A stretch of 12,696 nucleotides of DNA from an archaeon (GCA_016550395.1 JABXGY010000024.1:1-12696); one strand, 5' to 3'. Counted from the first letter of the stretch, positions 1 through 6,548 are shown. Numbers and translations: made by a program. The notes: generated by a model not told the origin, from the sequence alone.

Positions 1-553
1 CAAGAACCCGATCAAACCGGAGAGGAATTCGTTGAGCAAGGTGCCGTCCATCTTGACAGAGCGTTATGACATTCATTACTCCACAAAGTTGTATATTGTG
101 TCCTAAACTGGTTAATCGGCGAAAAGATCGATCATTTGCAATAATAGCACCTTGGTTTTCCATCATCTGTGCTAATTGGGTTGTTTTGGATCCTGGAGCA
201 GCACATAGATCAAGAACTACGTGATGGGGCTTTGGGTCAAGGATAACTGCTGGAAGCATACTAGCGCCTTCTTGGATATAGAAATAGCCCAGGGAATACT
301 CAGGGGTGAAGGGGATTTGTCCATGGTTTCCCGATATACGGAACCCTGCAGCGTACCATGGTAATAAGTTGGGTGTAATATCTAACTCCTTCAGTCGTTC
401 TAGCCCTTTAGGGACTGATATTTTCAGGGTATTAATTCGTACAAAATGAGTGGAAGGTTGAAACAAACTCTCTGTAAACCGAGTATACTCATCGCCCAAG
501 AGAGTTTGAAAACGTTCCTTGAAGGCACGTGGAATAGCATCAACCTGCGTCAT
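1..553 (-). CDS. NOL1/NOP2/Sun-family RNA m5C methyltransferase, 3' part cut by window edge
   Basis: I translated this from the sequence; 184 codons are visible before the window edge. It is the N-terminal part of a SAM-dependent RNA (cytosine-5) methyltransferase acting on tRNA or rRNA. Residues 35-45 (THFVRINTLK) match the N-terminal region of the family. Residues 115-126 (DLCAAPGSKTTQ) are the SAM-binding motif I signature. Residues 180-184 (FDRVL) start the motif that leads to the catalytic DAPCSG, which lies outside the window. The ATG at 553 is preceded by AAGGAAG, 11 nt upstream. No in-frame alternative start seems better. The family call is firm, but the tRNA or rRNA target cannot be told from this part. 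It is transcribed away from the tnpB region, with its own likely promoter near 614-624. Confidence 0.93.
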   Translation of the reverse strand, partial: MTQVDAIPRAFKERFQTLLGDEYTRFTESLFQPSTHFVRINTLKISVPKGLERLKELDITPNLLPWYAAGFRISGNHGQIPFTPEYSLGYFYIQEGASMLPAVILDPKPHHVVLDLCAAPGSKTTQLAQMMENQGAIIANDRSFRRLTSLGHNIQLCGVMNVITLCQDGRHLAQRIPLRFDRVL

Positions 554-565
554 TACTCATAACGC

Positions 566-624
566 TTCCTTAACAAGGAAACTACTCAGCAGAGAGCTAA
601 ATCATTGTTGTTGCATAAAATAAG
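566..624 (-). promoter_or_regulatory. Candidate promoter and SD-containing hairpin of the methyltransferase gene
   Basis: On the minus strand, CTTATTTTATG (624-614) resembles an archaeal TATA box. It would place transcription start near 590, giving a leader of about 35-40 nt before the ATG at 553. In that leader, a perfect 6-bp hairpin with a 3-nt loop (566-571 with 575-580) contains part of the AAGGAAG ribosome-binding site. The hairpin is seen directly; the promoter and any effect on translation are inferred. Confidence 0.3.
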
Positions 625-730
625 TCGCGATTAACGTCATTATAGCACTTGAATCATTACCTATCAAAGCACCTTCATCTAGAGAAGACTCTCTCAAAAC
701 GAATACCTTCATCGTTTGTAAAAGAAGGTG

Positions 731-816
731 TGGCTCCGTCTTGACCGAATCCACTGTCCTTGCTTCTCCAATCCGGAGGCCTCGGTGGATTTAAGATAGC
801 CAGGAAGACGGAGCCA
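731..816. other. Long stable hairpin, possible structured RNA or MITE-like element
   Basis: A perfect 12-bp inverted repeat (731-742 with 805-816) encloses a second perfect 7-bp stem (748-754 with 785-791) and a small apical stem (766-769 with 775-778, loop 770-774). Between outer and inner stems are asymmetric internal loops of 5 nt (743-747) and 13 nt (792-804). Read on the minus strand, the outer stem is followed immediately by ACA, and the distance from the inner stem to that ACA is about 16 nt. This resembles a single-hairpin archaeal H/ACA guide RNA, but I cannot identify a clear kink-turn or a target. Alternatives are a small non-autonomous transposable element, whose 12-bp arms would be its terminal repeats, or a terminator for tnpB. 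It lies outside the recognisable tnpB right end. Nothing else recognisable is in 581-884 apart from AT-rich sequence. The strand is undecided. Confidence 0.45.
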
Positions 817-884
817 GATAAGATTTAGCAACAGTTCTTGAAAAAGGCTCCTTCCATCCACAACTGTAACCTTTTTTTGGCACT

Positions 885-951
885 CCCTCGGCTGAAGCCG
901 TGGGATTCTTGGACATCAGAAACTGATCTCTAAGGGGTGTGCCATCACCCC
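885..951 (-). ncRNA. Probable omega-RNA region of tnpB (three tandem hairpins)
   Basis: In IS605-superfamily elements the guide (omega) RNA is made from the 3' end of tnpB and the right end. Here three hairpins follow one another on the tnpB strand: 951-946 with 939-934 (GGGGTG/CACCCC), 927-923 with 919-915 (around the stop codon), and 904-885 (CCCACGGCTTCAGCCGAGGG, nearly perfect). The guide part would be the sequence just past the right end, about 884 downward. The 5' end of the RNA is unknown and probably extends further into tnpB. Confidence 0.5.
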
Positions 952-2091
952 GTTAACGCGCCCTCCAAAGACGACGCCTATATTCACAGCTCCTACGGTA
1001 TCCCGATGTGCCTCCAACCCACAAGCACGACATGCCAATAGCCGTCCGCGACGTATTACTTGTTGGGAATTACACCTTAGACAGGAACTAGATGTCCCCC
1101 GTTCATCTACCAACTCCACATTGATACCAAATTCTTCAGCCTGATTCAGGATACGCTGAACTAGAAATCGGTGGCTCCAGAAGTTATGGGTCATTGTGTT
1201 TGTTCTTCGTCTTCCTCTTGTATTTTCAAGAATACCAGTGAGATCTCCCAGTACAATCGTTGATACACCATTATGCCACAATTCTCGAACGGCTCGATAA
1301 ACCATTGTACATACATAATGCTGAAATCGCTTACGACGAATACGAAATAAGCGACGAATCTGCTTCGTTGATTCTTTATTATTCATTGACTTTGCCAATG
1401 CCTTTAACTTGTTTATCCGACGGGAAATGTACCACCAGTCAGCAAGGGCTGGACGTCCAGAATAAGCTAAGGTCTTGCGTTTATCATCTATGGCAATGGT
1501 CAGTAGGTTTATCACACCCAAGTCAACATAGGCTCTCTTATCTGAAAGCGGTTGATGTGGAATTTCTACTTCCACTGATTGATGAGCGTACCATTTAGTA
1601 TTGACCTTATCATAAATTAGAGTAAGGAGTCCCTGTCTTATCCAACGAGCCCAATTAGGATGGCCTTTCCATCGAATATTAAGCTTCTTTGGAAGTCTCA
1701 AAATTTTCTCTTCAAATCGGTAACAGTCACACCGAATGAGAATTAACAACTTCCGGGTATTAGTCCGTCGATCCTTCCAATACCCAGGGGGTTTCACACT
1801 CGCAATGTTAGCAGGAAGGCGATCTGCCTTTTTTCGCGAGAGAAGTGCGAAGAAGGATCGCCACGCTTCGCTGTTCTTTCTCTCAATCTGTTGAGCGGTT
1901 GCAGATCCTACTATCCCTTTGTATTTATCATATAAATCCTTAAAATTCCAGTTTATATATCCCCCAAAGTAACTTTGCCTCCTCCGGTAGGAGAGTTCAT
2001 TCCAAAGCCGCGAGCAGTAATCGGCGAGTTCCAGGAGTTTCTTGTGTTGGGCAGTGGATGGAGCTAAAGCTACAATGTTTGTCCGCCTCAA
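916..2091 (-). CDS. tnpB: TnpB-family RNA-guided endonuclease (IS1341/IS605 OrfB)
   Basis: This 391-aa protein is full length for the family. The N-terminal region (residues 1-90, with LWNELSYRRRQSYF and SATAQQIERKNSEAWRSFF) matches the archaeal IS1341 group. RuvC-I is at 187-192 with Asp190. RuvC-III is at 361-371 with Asp364. A zinc finger is formed by Cys337, Cys340, Cys354 and Cys357. At the RuvC-II position the usual Glu of the EDL motif is Gly282 (GDL, 282-284); Glu289 in ILEN lies seven residues on and could take its place. The start is TTG at 2091, because an in-frame stop lies only five codons upstream and AGGTG sits 7 nt before it. In the family the protein cuts donor sites guided by omega-RNA and helps retain the element. 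Whether this copy is active is uncertain because of the Glu change. Confidence 0.9.
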   Translation of the reverse strand: MRRTNIVALAPSTAQHKKLLELADYCSRLWNELSYRRRQSYFGGYINWNFKDLYDKYKGIVGSATAQQIERKNSEAWRSFFALLSRKKADRLPANIASVKPPGYWKDRRTNTRKLLILIRCDCYRFEEKILRLPKKLNIRWKGHPNWARWIRQGLLTLIYDKVNTKWYAHQSVEVEIPHQPLSDKRAYVDLGVINLLTIAIDDKRKTLAYSGRPALADWWYISRRINKLKALAKSMNNKESTKQIRRLFRIRRKRFQHYVCTMVYRAVRELWHNGVSTIVLGDLTGILENTRGRRRTNTMTHNFWSHRFLVQRILNQAEEFGINVELVDERGTSSSCLRCNSQQVIRRGRLLACRACGLEAHRDTVGAVNIGVVFGGRVNGVMAHPLEISF

Positions 2092-2168
2092 CTTGCCACA
2101 CCTTTAACTTAAACAATATTTCATGGACAGGCAGATTCTTAAACGCATCAAATGAGAAGGTGCATACT

Positions 2169-2213
2169 TGCGGTTAAAACAGGGAACTTTCTAGCAACCT
2201 TTTTGTAACCGCA
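2169..2213. repeat. Inverted repeat in the tnpB/TIM-barrel intergenic region
   Basis: A perfect 8-bp inverted repeat, TGCGGTTA (2169-2176) and TAACCGCA (2206-2213), is separated by 29 nt in the divergent region between tnpB and the operon starting at 2247. It may be a left-end structure of the IS element or an operator. A weak TATA-like TTAAAA (2174-2179) overlaps its left arm and is correctly spaced to serve the plus-strand operon with a leader of about 45 nt. Function is inferred only. Confidence 0.3.
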
Positions 2214-2234
2214 GTTGTCAAAACCTTGTTATTC

Positions 2235-2249
2235 GAGGGTCCAATAATG
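2235..2249 (+). promoter_or_regulatory. Ribosome-binding site that sets the start at 2247
   Basis: GAGGGT at 2235-2240 lies 6 nt before ATG 2247. This makes 2247, not the upstream in-frame TTG at 2226, the likely start of the TIM-barrel gene. Confidence 0.7.
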
Positions 2250-3194
2250 GTCAGCTTGAAATCATATCAAAAGGTCCGGAAAGCCTTAGAAAAAATTGGT
2301 TTACCTGGGCAAGATGCGTACGATTTGCCAACAAGCGAGAAGCGGTTCCCTGATGGAGCTGGCTATCGTATTGAAATTTCTGGTGTTGAGCGCCCCCAAG
2401 TTTTGGAGGCCCTGATTGATGAATCCGATAAACGTGATGTTCCCTGTCACCGGTTGATTAGCGTGGTTATGGGTGCTACACTTCTCGATGACAAGGAACT
2501 GCGACAATTCGCGCAAATGGCACATGATGCTAAGATGGAGGTTATCTTAACTCCTGGACCACGGGTTAGCTGGGATATTGGCCGCCAAGTAGTGACTCCT
2601 GAAGGGGCTCTTTCAGGAATGCGATTCCGTGGAGCCGATAAATTAGTGGAAGTTATTACAGACATAAAACGTGGAATTGAATTAGGATTTCGTGGATTTC
2701 TGGTCATTGATGAAGGACTTCTCTGGACATTGAACAAACTCAAAGAAATTGGTGAAATCCCCAAAGACATCACCTTCAAAGTGAGTATCTTTGCCGGTCA
2801 TGCGTCACCCGCTGGCGGTAAGCTTCTCGAACAACTTGGTGCCGGAAGCTTCAATCCGGTTGCAGATATGTCGGTCCCACAGCTTGCCGCAATTCGCCAA
2901 GCGACTGATTTCCCCATCGATATCCACATCGTCTTAATGCCCAGCTTCGGAGGTTACAATCGTTTCTACGATGCCCCCGAAATCACTCGCTGCGTTCAGC
3001 CAGTATATTACAAATTTGAACCAGGACCAAGCATGGCTCTTTACACGCCCTGGTCATCAGTTCAAGGTCTCTGCGATCTAGCTCGTGAAAAAGTCAAATG
3101 GGCTGAAATCGTACGCAACATTATCCAAGACAACTACCCCGAAGCCAAGCTTTCTAAAATAGGACCAAAAGATCTTGCAATACCTCAACCCTAA
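2247..3194 (+). CDS. TIM-barrel-like protein of unknown function, resembles U32-peptidase-like family
   Basis: The protein has 315 aa and no signal peptide or membrane segment. Its pattern of alternating hydrophobic strands and helices (VILTPGP 99-105, GFRGFLVIDEG 148-157, FKVSIFAGH 178-185, FNPVADMS 202-209, DIHIVLMPSFGGYNRF 225-240) is that of a (beta/alpha)8 barrel. I recall similar proteins in bacteria annotated loosely as U32 peptidase-like, but the U32 active-site signature with its cysteines is not seen, so I do not call it a peptidase. The conserved-looking Asp155-Glu156, His185, Asn203 and Asp207 could be active-site or metal residues (inference). It is the first gene of an operon: its stop is 26 nt before the start of the aldolase-Fae gene, so a role on the same substrate or product is likely. 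Substrate unknown. Confidence 0.6.
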   Translation: MVSLKSYQKVRKALEKIGLPGQDAYDLPTSEKRFPDGAGYRIEISGVERPQVLEALIDESDKRDVPCHRLISVVMGATLLDDKELRQFAQMAHDAKMEVILTPGPRVSWDIGRQVVTPEGALSGMRFRGADKLVEVITDIKRGIELGFRGFLVIDEGLLWTLNKLKEIGEIPKDITFKVSIFAGHASPAGGKLLEQLGAGSFNPVADMSVPQLAAIRQATDFPIDIHIVLMPSFGGYNRFYDAPEITRCVQPVYYKFEPGPSMALYTPWSSVQGLCDLAREKVKWAEIVRNIIQDNYPEAKLSKIGPKDLAIPQP

Positions 3195-3205
3195 AGGTGT
3201 ATCGT

Positions 3206-3223
3206 GGAGGCAAACAAAAAATG
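3206..3223 (+). promoter_or_regulatory. Ribosome-binding site that sets the start at 3221
   Basis: GGAGG at 3206-3210 lies 10 nt before ATG 3221. An in-frame GTG at 3197 would give 8 more residues, but it lies upstream of this site and has no better one. The family normally begins near the residues encoded from 3221. Confidence 0.65.
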
Positions 3224-4705
3224 GGATTTGAACCAGGTGGCGTGAATCCCGCATTAGTCACGCCCTTTACAAAAGATGGAGCCAAAGTTGATGAACCAGC
3301 GTTTCGTCAGTTAATTCGATACTGCATCGATACACTTGGAGTAACAGGTCTTGTTCCCGCTGGAACCACCGGTGAATTCACTAGCCTGACGGTCAAGGAA
3401 CACAAACAGGTTGTAGAAATAGCTGTAGAAGAAGCAGCCGGCAAAGTTCCGGTAATCGCAGGTGCAGGGGCCAGTAACACAAAAACCACACTCGAGTTAG
3501 TCGACCATGCGAAAACAGCTGGTGCTGATGCATGTCTCGTGGTCACCCCCTATTATATGCGCCCTACACTTCGCGGATTATACGAACATTATCGACTTGT
3601 TAACGAGGTAGGTCTTCCCACTATTTTGTATAACATCCCTCAGTGTACGGGGTTAGAAATGCCCTGGCAAATAATAGAAGATCTCGCTGAGTTAGAGAAT
3701 ATTGTCGGGCTAAAAGATTCCAGTGGTCAACTCAAGTTAATCTTAGCTGTGTTAGAAAAAGTTGGTTCCAAAATCAAAGTCTTATGCGGACATGATGAAG
3801 TGGTCTTTCCCGCATTAGCTTCCGGGTGTTCAGGATGTATTCTAGCCAGTGCCCAACTGATTGGTGATATATGGCTGGATATGCTCAACAAAGTGAAAAC
3901 GGGAAAAAGCAATGAGGCTGTTGAGCTACAACTGAAGGTCCAAAAGTTAGCCAGGTTATTTGTAGGTTCAGGTGCCGCCGGGGTTAAAGCTGGTCTCAAG
4001 ATGATGGGAGTACCTGTTGGGAAACCACGACTACCAATCACTTTTGGCGGTGTGCTAAGTTATGAGAACCGAGAGGAAATCCGCATTGAACTAGAAAAGT
4101 TAGGCAAGGTCAAAAGAAAGACGGTCAAGGTTGAGATTGAACCAAAAGAACCCATTGAAGCAAGATTCGGGGTATTCGGATTTTCACCCGACCAGGTGAA
4201 AGACTTCGCTCTCAAAATCGGAGAAGGACTAGCTGGAACCGGAGCAGAAGTTGCTCATATTGACCTTATGATTGGACGTAGGGATGGACCTGTTGGTTTC
4301 GCTTTTGCTCAAGCAAAAGCTACACCAAAAGAACGCATGGAACCGCTTCTTGCTATCTTGGAACCCAACTTACTAGTGAAACCGGAAACCTTGCTGGTTC
4401 CTACGGTAGCCAATCGGAGTATGCATCAGGCCAGTCTCTTTGGTGGTCCAGCGCAGACAGGTTGTGCGAAAGCTGTCATGGATTCAGTTGAAGAGGGATT
4501 CATACCAAAAGATGCGGTTGATCAACTTGTAATCGTTGCCACAGTCTTTGTACATCCAACTGCAGTGGATCGGCAGCGGATACTGATTAATAACTATAAG
4601 GCAATGCGCCATGCCTTGCGTCGTGCCATCGAAGGGCGACCAAACCTCGAAGAATTACTATCCGACAAAGAATACGCTAAACATCCCTTCAAATGGGAAC
4701 CATAA
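3221..4705 (+). CDS. Fusion of DapA-family pyruvate aldolase with formaldehyde-activating enzyme (Fae)
   Basis: This 494-aa protein has two complete enzyme domains; numbering is from ATG 3221. Residues 1-295 are a dihydrodipicolinate synthase/N-acetylneuraminate lyase family barrel. It has the pyruvate-carboxylate loop GTTGE (48-52), catalytic Tyr137 (LYNIP) and Schiff-base Lys165 (GLKDSS). The Arg that true DapA uses to hold its second substrate (YNVPxRTG) is Cys142 here, so lysine synthesis is unlikely. After a charged linker (about 296-312) comes Fae (about 313-494), with the proposed catalytic His346 in EVAHIDLMIG, then DGPVGFAFA, LLAILEPN, MVKP-like LLVKPETL, FGGPAQTG, DSVEEGFIP, VATVFVHP and the C-terminal HPF (488-490). 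Fae joins formaldehyde to tetrahydromethanopterin in the cytoplasm. The likely job, by inference, is an aldolase that frees formaldehyde from a hydroxy-oxo acid and channels it to the Fae domain. It is the second gene of an operon with the TIM-barrel gene and ends 16 nt from a convergent gene. Confidence 0.93.
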   Translation: MGFEPGGVNPALVTPFTKDGAKVDEPAFRQLIRYCIDTLGVTGLVPAGTTGEFTSLTVKEHKQVVEIAVEEAAGKVPVIAGAGASNTKTTLELVDHAKTAGADACLVVTPYYMRPTLRGLYEHYRLVNEVGLPTILYNIPQCTGLEMPWQIIEDLAELENIVGLKDSSGQLKLILAVLEKVGSKIKVLCGHDEVVFPALASGCSGCILASAQLIGDIWLDMLNKVKTGKSNEAVELQLKVQKLARLFVGSGAAGVKAGLKMMGVPVGKPRLPITFGGVLSYENREEIRIELEKLGKVKRKTVKVEIEPKEPIEARFGVFGFSPDQVKDFALKIGEGLAGTGAEVAHIDLMIGRRDGPVGFAFAQAKATPKERMEPLLAILEPNLLVKPETLLVPTVANRSMHQASLFGGPAQTGCAKAVMDSVEEGFIPKDAVDQLVIVATVFVHPTAVDRQRILINNYKAMRHALRRAIEGRPNLEELLSDKEYAKHPFKWEP

Positions 4706-4721
4706 TCACGCCAGCATTAAG

Positions 4722-4982
4722 CTATAATTGTACGTAACTTGTAAGTTCATCTACTTCTACACGAACCCGAATTCCTGGAAGAGGATCTCTCACTTTCGTA
4801 AAGAATGTCATGCCATCATGTACCACTAAGTAGATGTGGTTTTTAGTAAAAATCCCTTTGATTCCATGGACAACAGGAAGATCTTCCCGATCCACTAATT
4901 GTTGGAAAATATAAGGATCAAGCTTGATGGCAAGACCCCCCATCGTGGCTTTCCGAGCTCGAATTAAACCATGATATTTCAT
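4722..4982 (-). CDS. Small conserved-looking protein, paralogue of the neighbour upstream
   Basis: An 86-aa protein that I do not recognise. Its residues from about 18 onward (IKLDPYIFQQLV) align along their whole length with the protein encoded at 4997-5281 (IKVDPDTFLELV), sharing IK-DP--F--LV, a central G, hydrophobic strands and a final VxVE...L pattern. The two are therefore tandem paralogues. It is basic at the N-terminus and has no membrane segment. The ATG at 4982, with purine-rich AGAGAAGAGAAG before it, is preferred; an in-frame GTG at 5000 overlaps the upstream stop as GTGA and is the alternative. The overlap or close spacing suggests co-transcription and possibly a heteromeric pair. 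Confidence 0.7.
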   Translation of the reverse strand: MKYHGLIRARKATMGGLAIKLDPYIFQQLVDREDLPVVHGIKGIFTKNHIYLVVHDGMTFFTKVRDPLPGIRVRVEVDELTSYVQL

Positions 4983-4996
4983 TTTCTTCTCTTCTC

Positions 4997-5281
4997 TCAC
5001 AATCTTATTGTCTTGGTAATTTTTATTGCCTCAATTTCTACAGGAACTAGCAACGGAGTCGGACTTCGAGTGTAGATAACGAATTGATCTTGGTATCGTC
5101 CCAGGTACACATGATAACTTCTGTCCCGCCCATATACAATAGTGAAAAGGTCTGCTACTAATTCTAAAAAAGTATCAGGGTCGACTTTGATAAGAGGCGA
5201 AGGCAGAGATAATGCAGAAGCAGCCGCTATTTGTGCAGCAATTGCAGAAGTGGTAGCTACTGAAGCGCCAACGTACGCCAT
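4997..5281 (-). CDS. Small protein with Ala/Ser-rich N-terminus, paralogue of the next gene
   Basis: A 94-aa unknown protein. Residues 1-30 are rich in Ala, Ser and Thr and mildly hydrophobic (AYVGASVATTSAIAAQIAAAS); this may be a weak membrane-associating helix or a low-complexity lead. Residues from about 32 on form the same small alpha/beta domain as the neighbouring 86-aa protein. The ATG at 5281 is chosen because GGAG at 5292-5295 lies 8 nt before it; a GTG at 5290 is less good. It is the first gene of the pair. The 160 bases upstream (5282-5441) are AT-rich and hold its promoter, but no single TATA box stands out. Confidence 0.7.
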   Translation of the reverse strand: MAYVGASVATTSAIAAQIAAASALSLPSPLIKVDPDTFLELVADLFTIVYGRDRSYHVYLGRYQDQFVIYTRSPTPLLVPVEIEAIKITKTIRL

Positions 5282-5441
5282 CTTCTCCACTCCGATCTAT
5301 TATGCTGCAATGTACTATGACTATTCTAGAAATTTCTTCCTATATTCTTTACTAGATCAGAGGTTCAGAAAAGTTGAGAATTGGAAAAAATCCTTGTATT
5401 TTTTAACAAGGTGTATCAAGCCTGTTAAGCCAATTTTAAAC

Positions 5442-6425
5442 CTAATATATCCGCCTTATATTTTCCAGAAGTAAGGCTAGAAAGACTGCGCCAGAGAGTA
5501 AATCCGCTGTTGTTCCTGGATTCAACATTGAGCCTTGTGATCGCAAATAGTCATCGAAAGCCTGGATATCGTCAGTCCATCGTTTTGGAGGTAGTTGAGT
5601 TATTTTATCATAGAGTTTTTTAGCTCGATCTACAACTTCTTCAGCTACCTGAGAGCCTGCTTTTCGTCGTATGAGTGAATCTGGGCGCTGTGCTAAGCTT
5701 GCGACGTAGGTTGCTAATATCGCGTCTTCAATGCGATGGTATCGATTCAATGTATTGGTTAAAAGGGGATAAAGCGTTTCAAAGATGAAAGAGAAATTCG
5801 TGACATACTCATGGGCGATTGCATCATAAGTGGATGCTAGGGATTGTAAATCGCGAAGAGTATAATGTTCCCGTCGAATGAGATTAATTGTATGGGGAGA
5901 TTGAAAGTTAAAGGCTTTGGATTTTGGCGTCCAATCAGGTGTTTTGGGGATGGAACCACCAGGGGCTGCAATTTGAAGCGCTTGAATTAATTTAACAGCA
6001 TCCTCAACAGTGGTTTCTTCTAGAATTCGTTTAAGCTGTTGTCGAAGCACTGATACCGTGAGTTTGGATTGCGAGATCGATGACCCCGCAGCTGCAGCTA
6101 AAGGTACAAAGATCATAATTGTGCCTAGTAACGTGTTCTTTTCATGAGGCGCCATCGATTTTTGAACGGCAATTTTAATCAATTCACCTAATCGTGATTC
6201 TCTTAAAGAATTGATGGTTTGGTTGTGACCCCATCGAGCAGAAAGGTAGAGCGGATAACCTAGATAAGCGATGCTGGCTGCAAAGTGAATTAAGCGGGTA
6301 TCGGGGTGATCTCTGTAGCGATGGACATTTCCCGGTTTAGGTGTGATAATGTCCAATAGGAGGGCAAATTGTCCCTTTTCAGAAATATCCCATAATTGCT
6401 GTTCCAGTTTCTCACCTATAGACAT
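5442..6425 (-). CDS. CitG/MdcB-family protein (triphosphoribosyl-dephospho-CoA synthase-like)
   Basis: This 327-aa protein is of the size usual in the family. The motif TPKPGNVHR (28-36) is the archaeal form of the family's PKPG signature. GTIMIFVPLAAAAG in the first third and NPGTTADLLSGAVF at 302-315 also match. In bacteria the enzyme makes the prosthetic-group precursor of citrate lyase or malonate decarboxylase from dephospho-CoA and ATP. No citrate lyase or malonate decarboxylase genes are in this window, and archaeal members probably have another substrate, so the exact reaction is unknown. AGGTGA lies about 9 nt before the ATG. It is divergent from the M20 gene across 123 bp that must hold both promoters. 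Confidence 0.85.
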   Translation of the reverse strand: MSIGEKLEQQLWDISEKGQFALLLDIITPKPGNVHRYRDHPDTRLIHFAASIAYLGYPLYLSARWGHNQTINSLRESRLGELIKIAVQKSMAPHEKNTLLGTIMIFVPLAAAAGSSISQSKLTVSVLRQQLKRILEETTVEDAVKLIQALQIAAPGGSIPKTPDWTPKSKAFNFQSPHTINLIRREHYTLRDLQSLASTYDAIAHEYVTNFSFIFETLYPLLTNTLNRYHRIEDAILATYVASLAQRPDSLIRRKAGSQVAEEVVDRAKKLYDKITQLPPKRWTDDIQAFDDYLRSQGSMLNPGTTADLLSGAVFLALLLENIRRIY

Positions 6426-6548
6426 GATGAGACGTCACCTAAACTGAATGACAGGAGTGGTTCGTTGTGTATAAGATATTTGCTCATTGACTTGAACACC
6501 CTCAAAGTTTTTTCATTACTTAATCTGAAAGACTCTTTTGGTGAAAGT

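Larger units (their letters stand above)
880..2213 (-). mobile_element. IS1341-type (IS605 superfamily) element carrying only tnpB
   Basis: A tnpB gene is followed by the hairpin typical of the right end of such elements (885-904, arms CGGC/GCCG around TTCA). No tnpA gene (Y1 transposase) is present on either strand, so this is the solo-tnpB type, mobilised in trans or immobile. Ends are approximate. The right end should be just past the 885-904 hairpin; the left end should be in 2100-2213, where an inverted repeat lies. These elements make no target duplication, so the borders cannot be fixed from the sequence alone. Confidence 0.6.

Noticed and set aside
731..816. Possible tRNA gene, because the arms GGCTCCG/CGGAGCC resemble an acceptor stem
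   Set aside because: No T-arm or anticodon arm is found at the right distance on either strand.
1260..1598. Open frame of 112 codons on the plus strand
   Set aside because: It lies antisense within tnpB, and its protein has no recognisable domain.
868..2204. AACCTTTTT occurs at 868-876 and 2196-2204, flanking tnpB like a target duplication
   Set aside because: It is short and mostly a T run, and this IS group does not make target duplications.
3221..4105. Calling the first domain DapA (lysine biosynthesis)
   Set aside because: The Arg of the YNVPxRTG motif is Cys142 and the domain is fused to Fae, so a different aldehyde partner is likely.
6396..6548. N-terminal extension of 51 codons on the M20 gene
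   Set aside because: It overlaps the divergent CitG-family gene, shows no family similarity, and ATG 6549 has its own ribosome-binding site.
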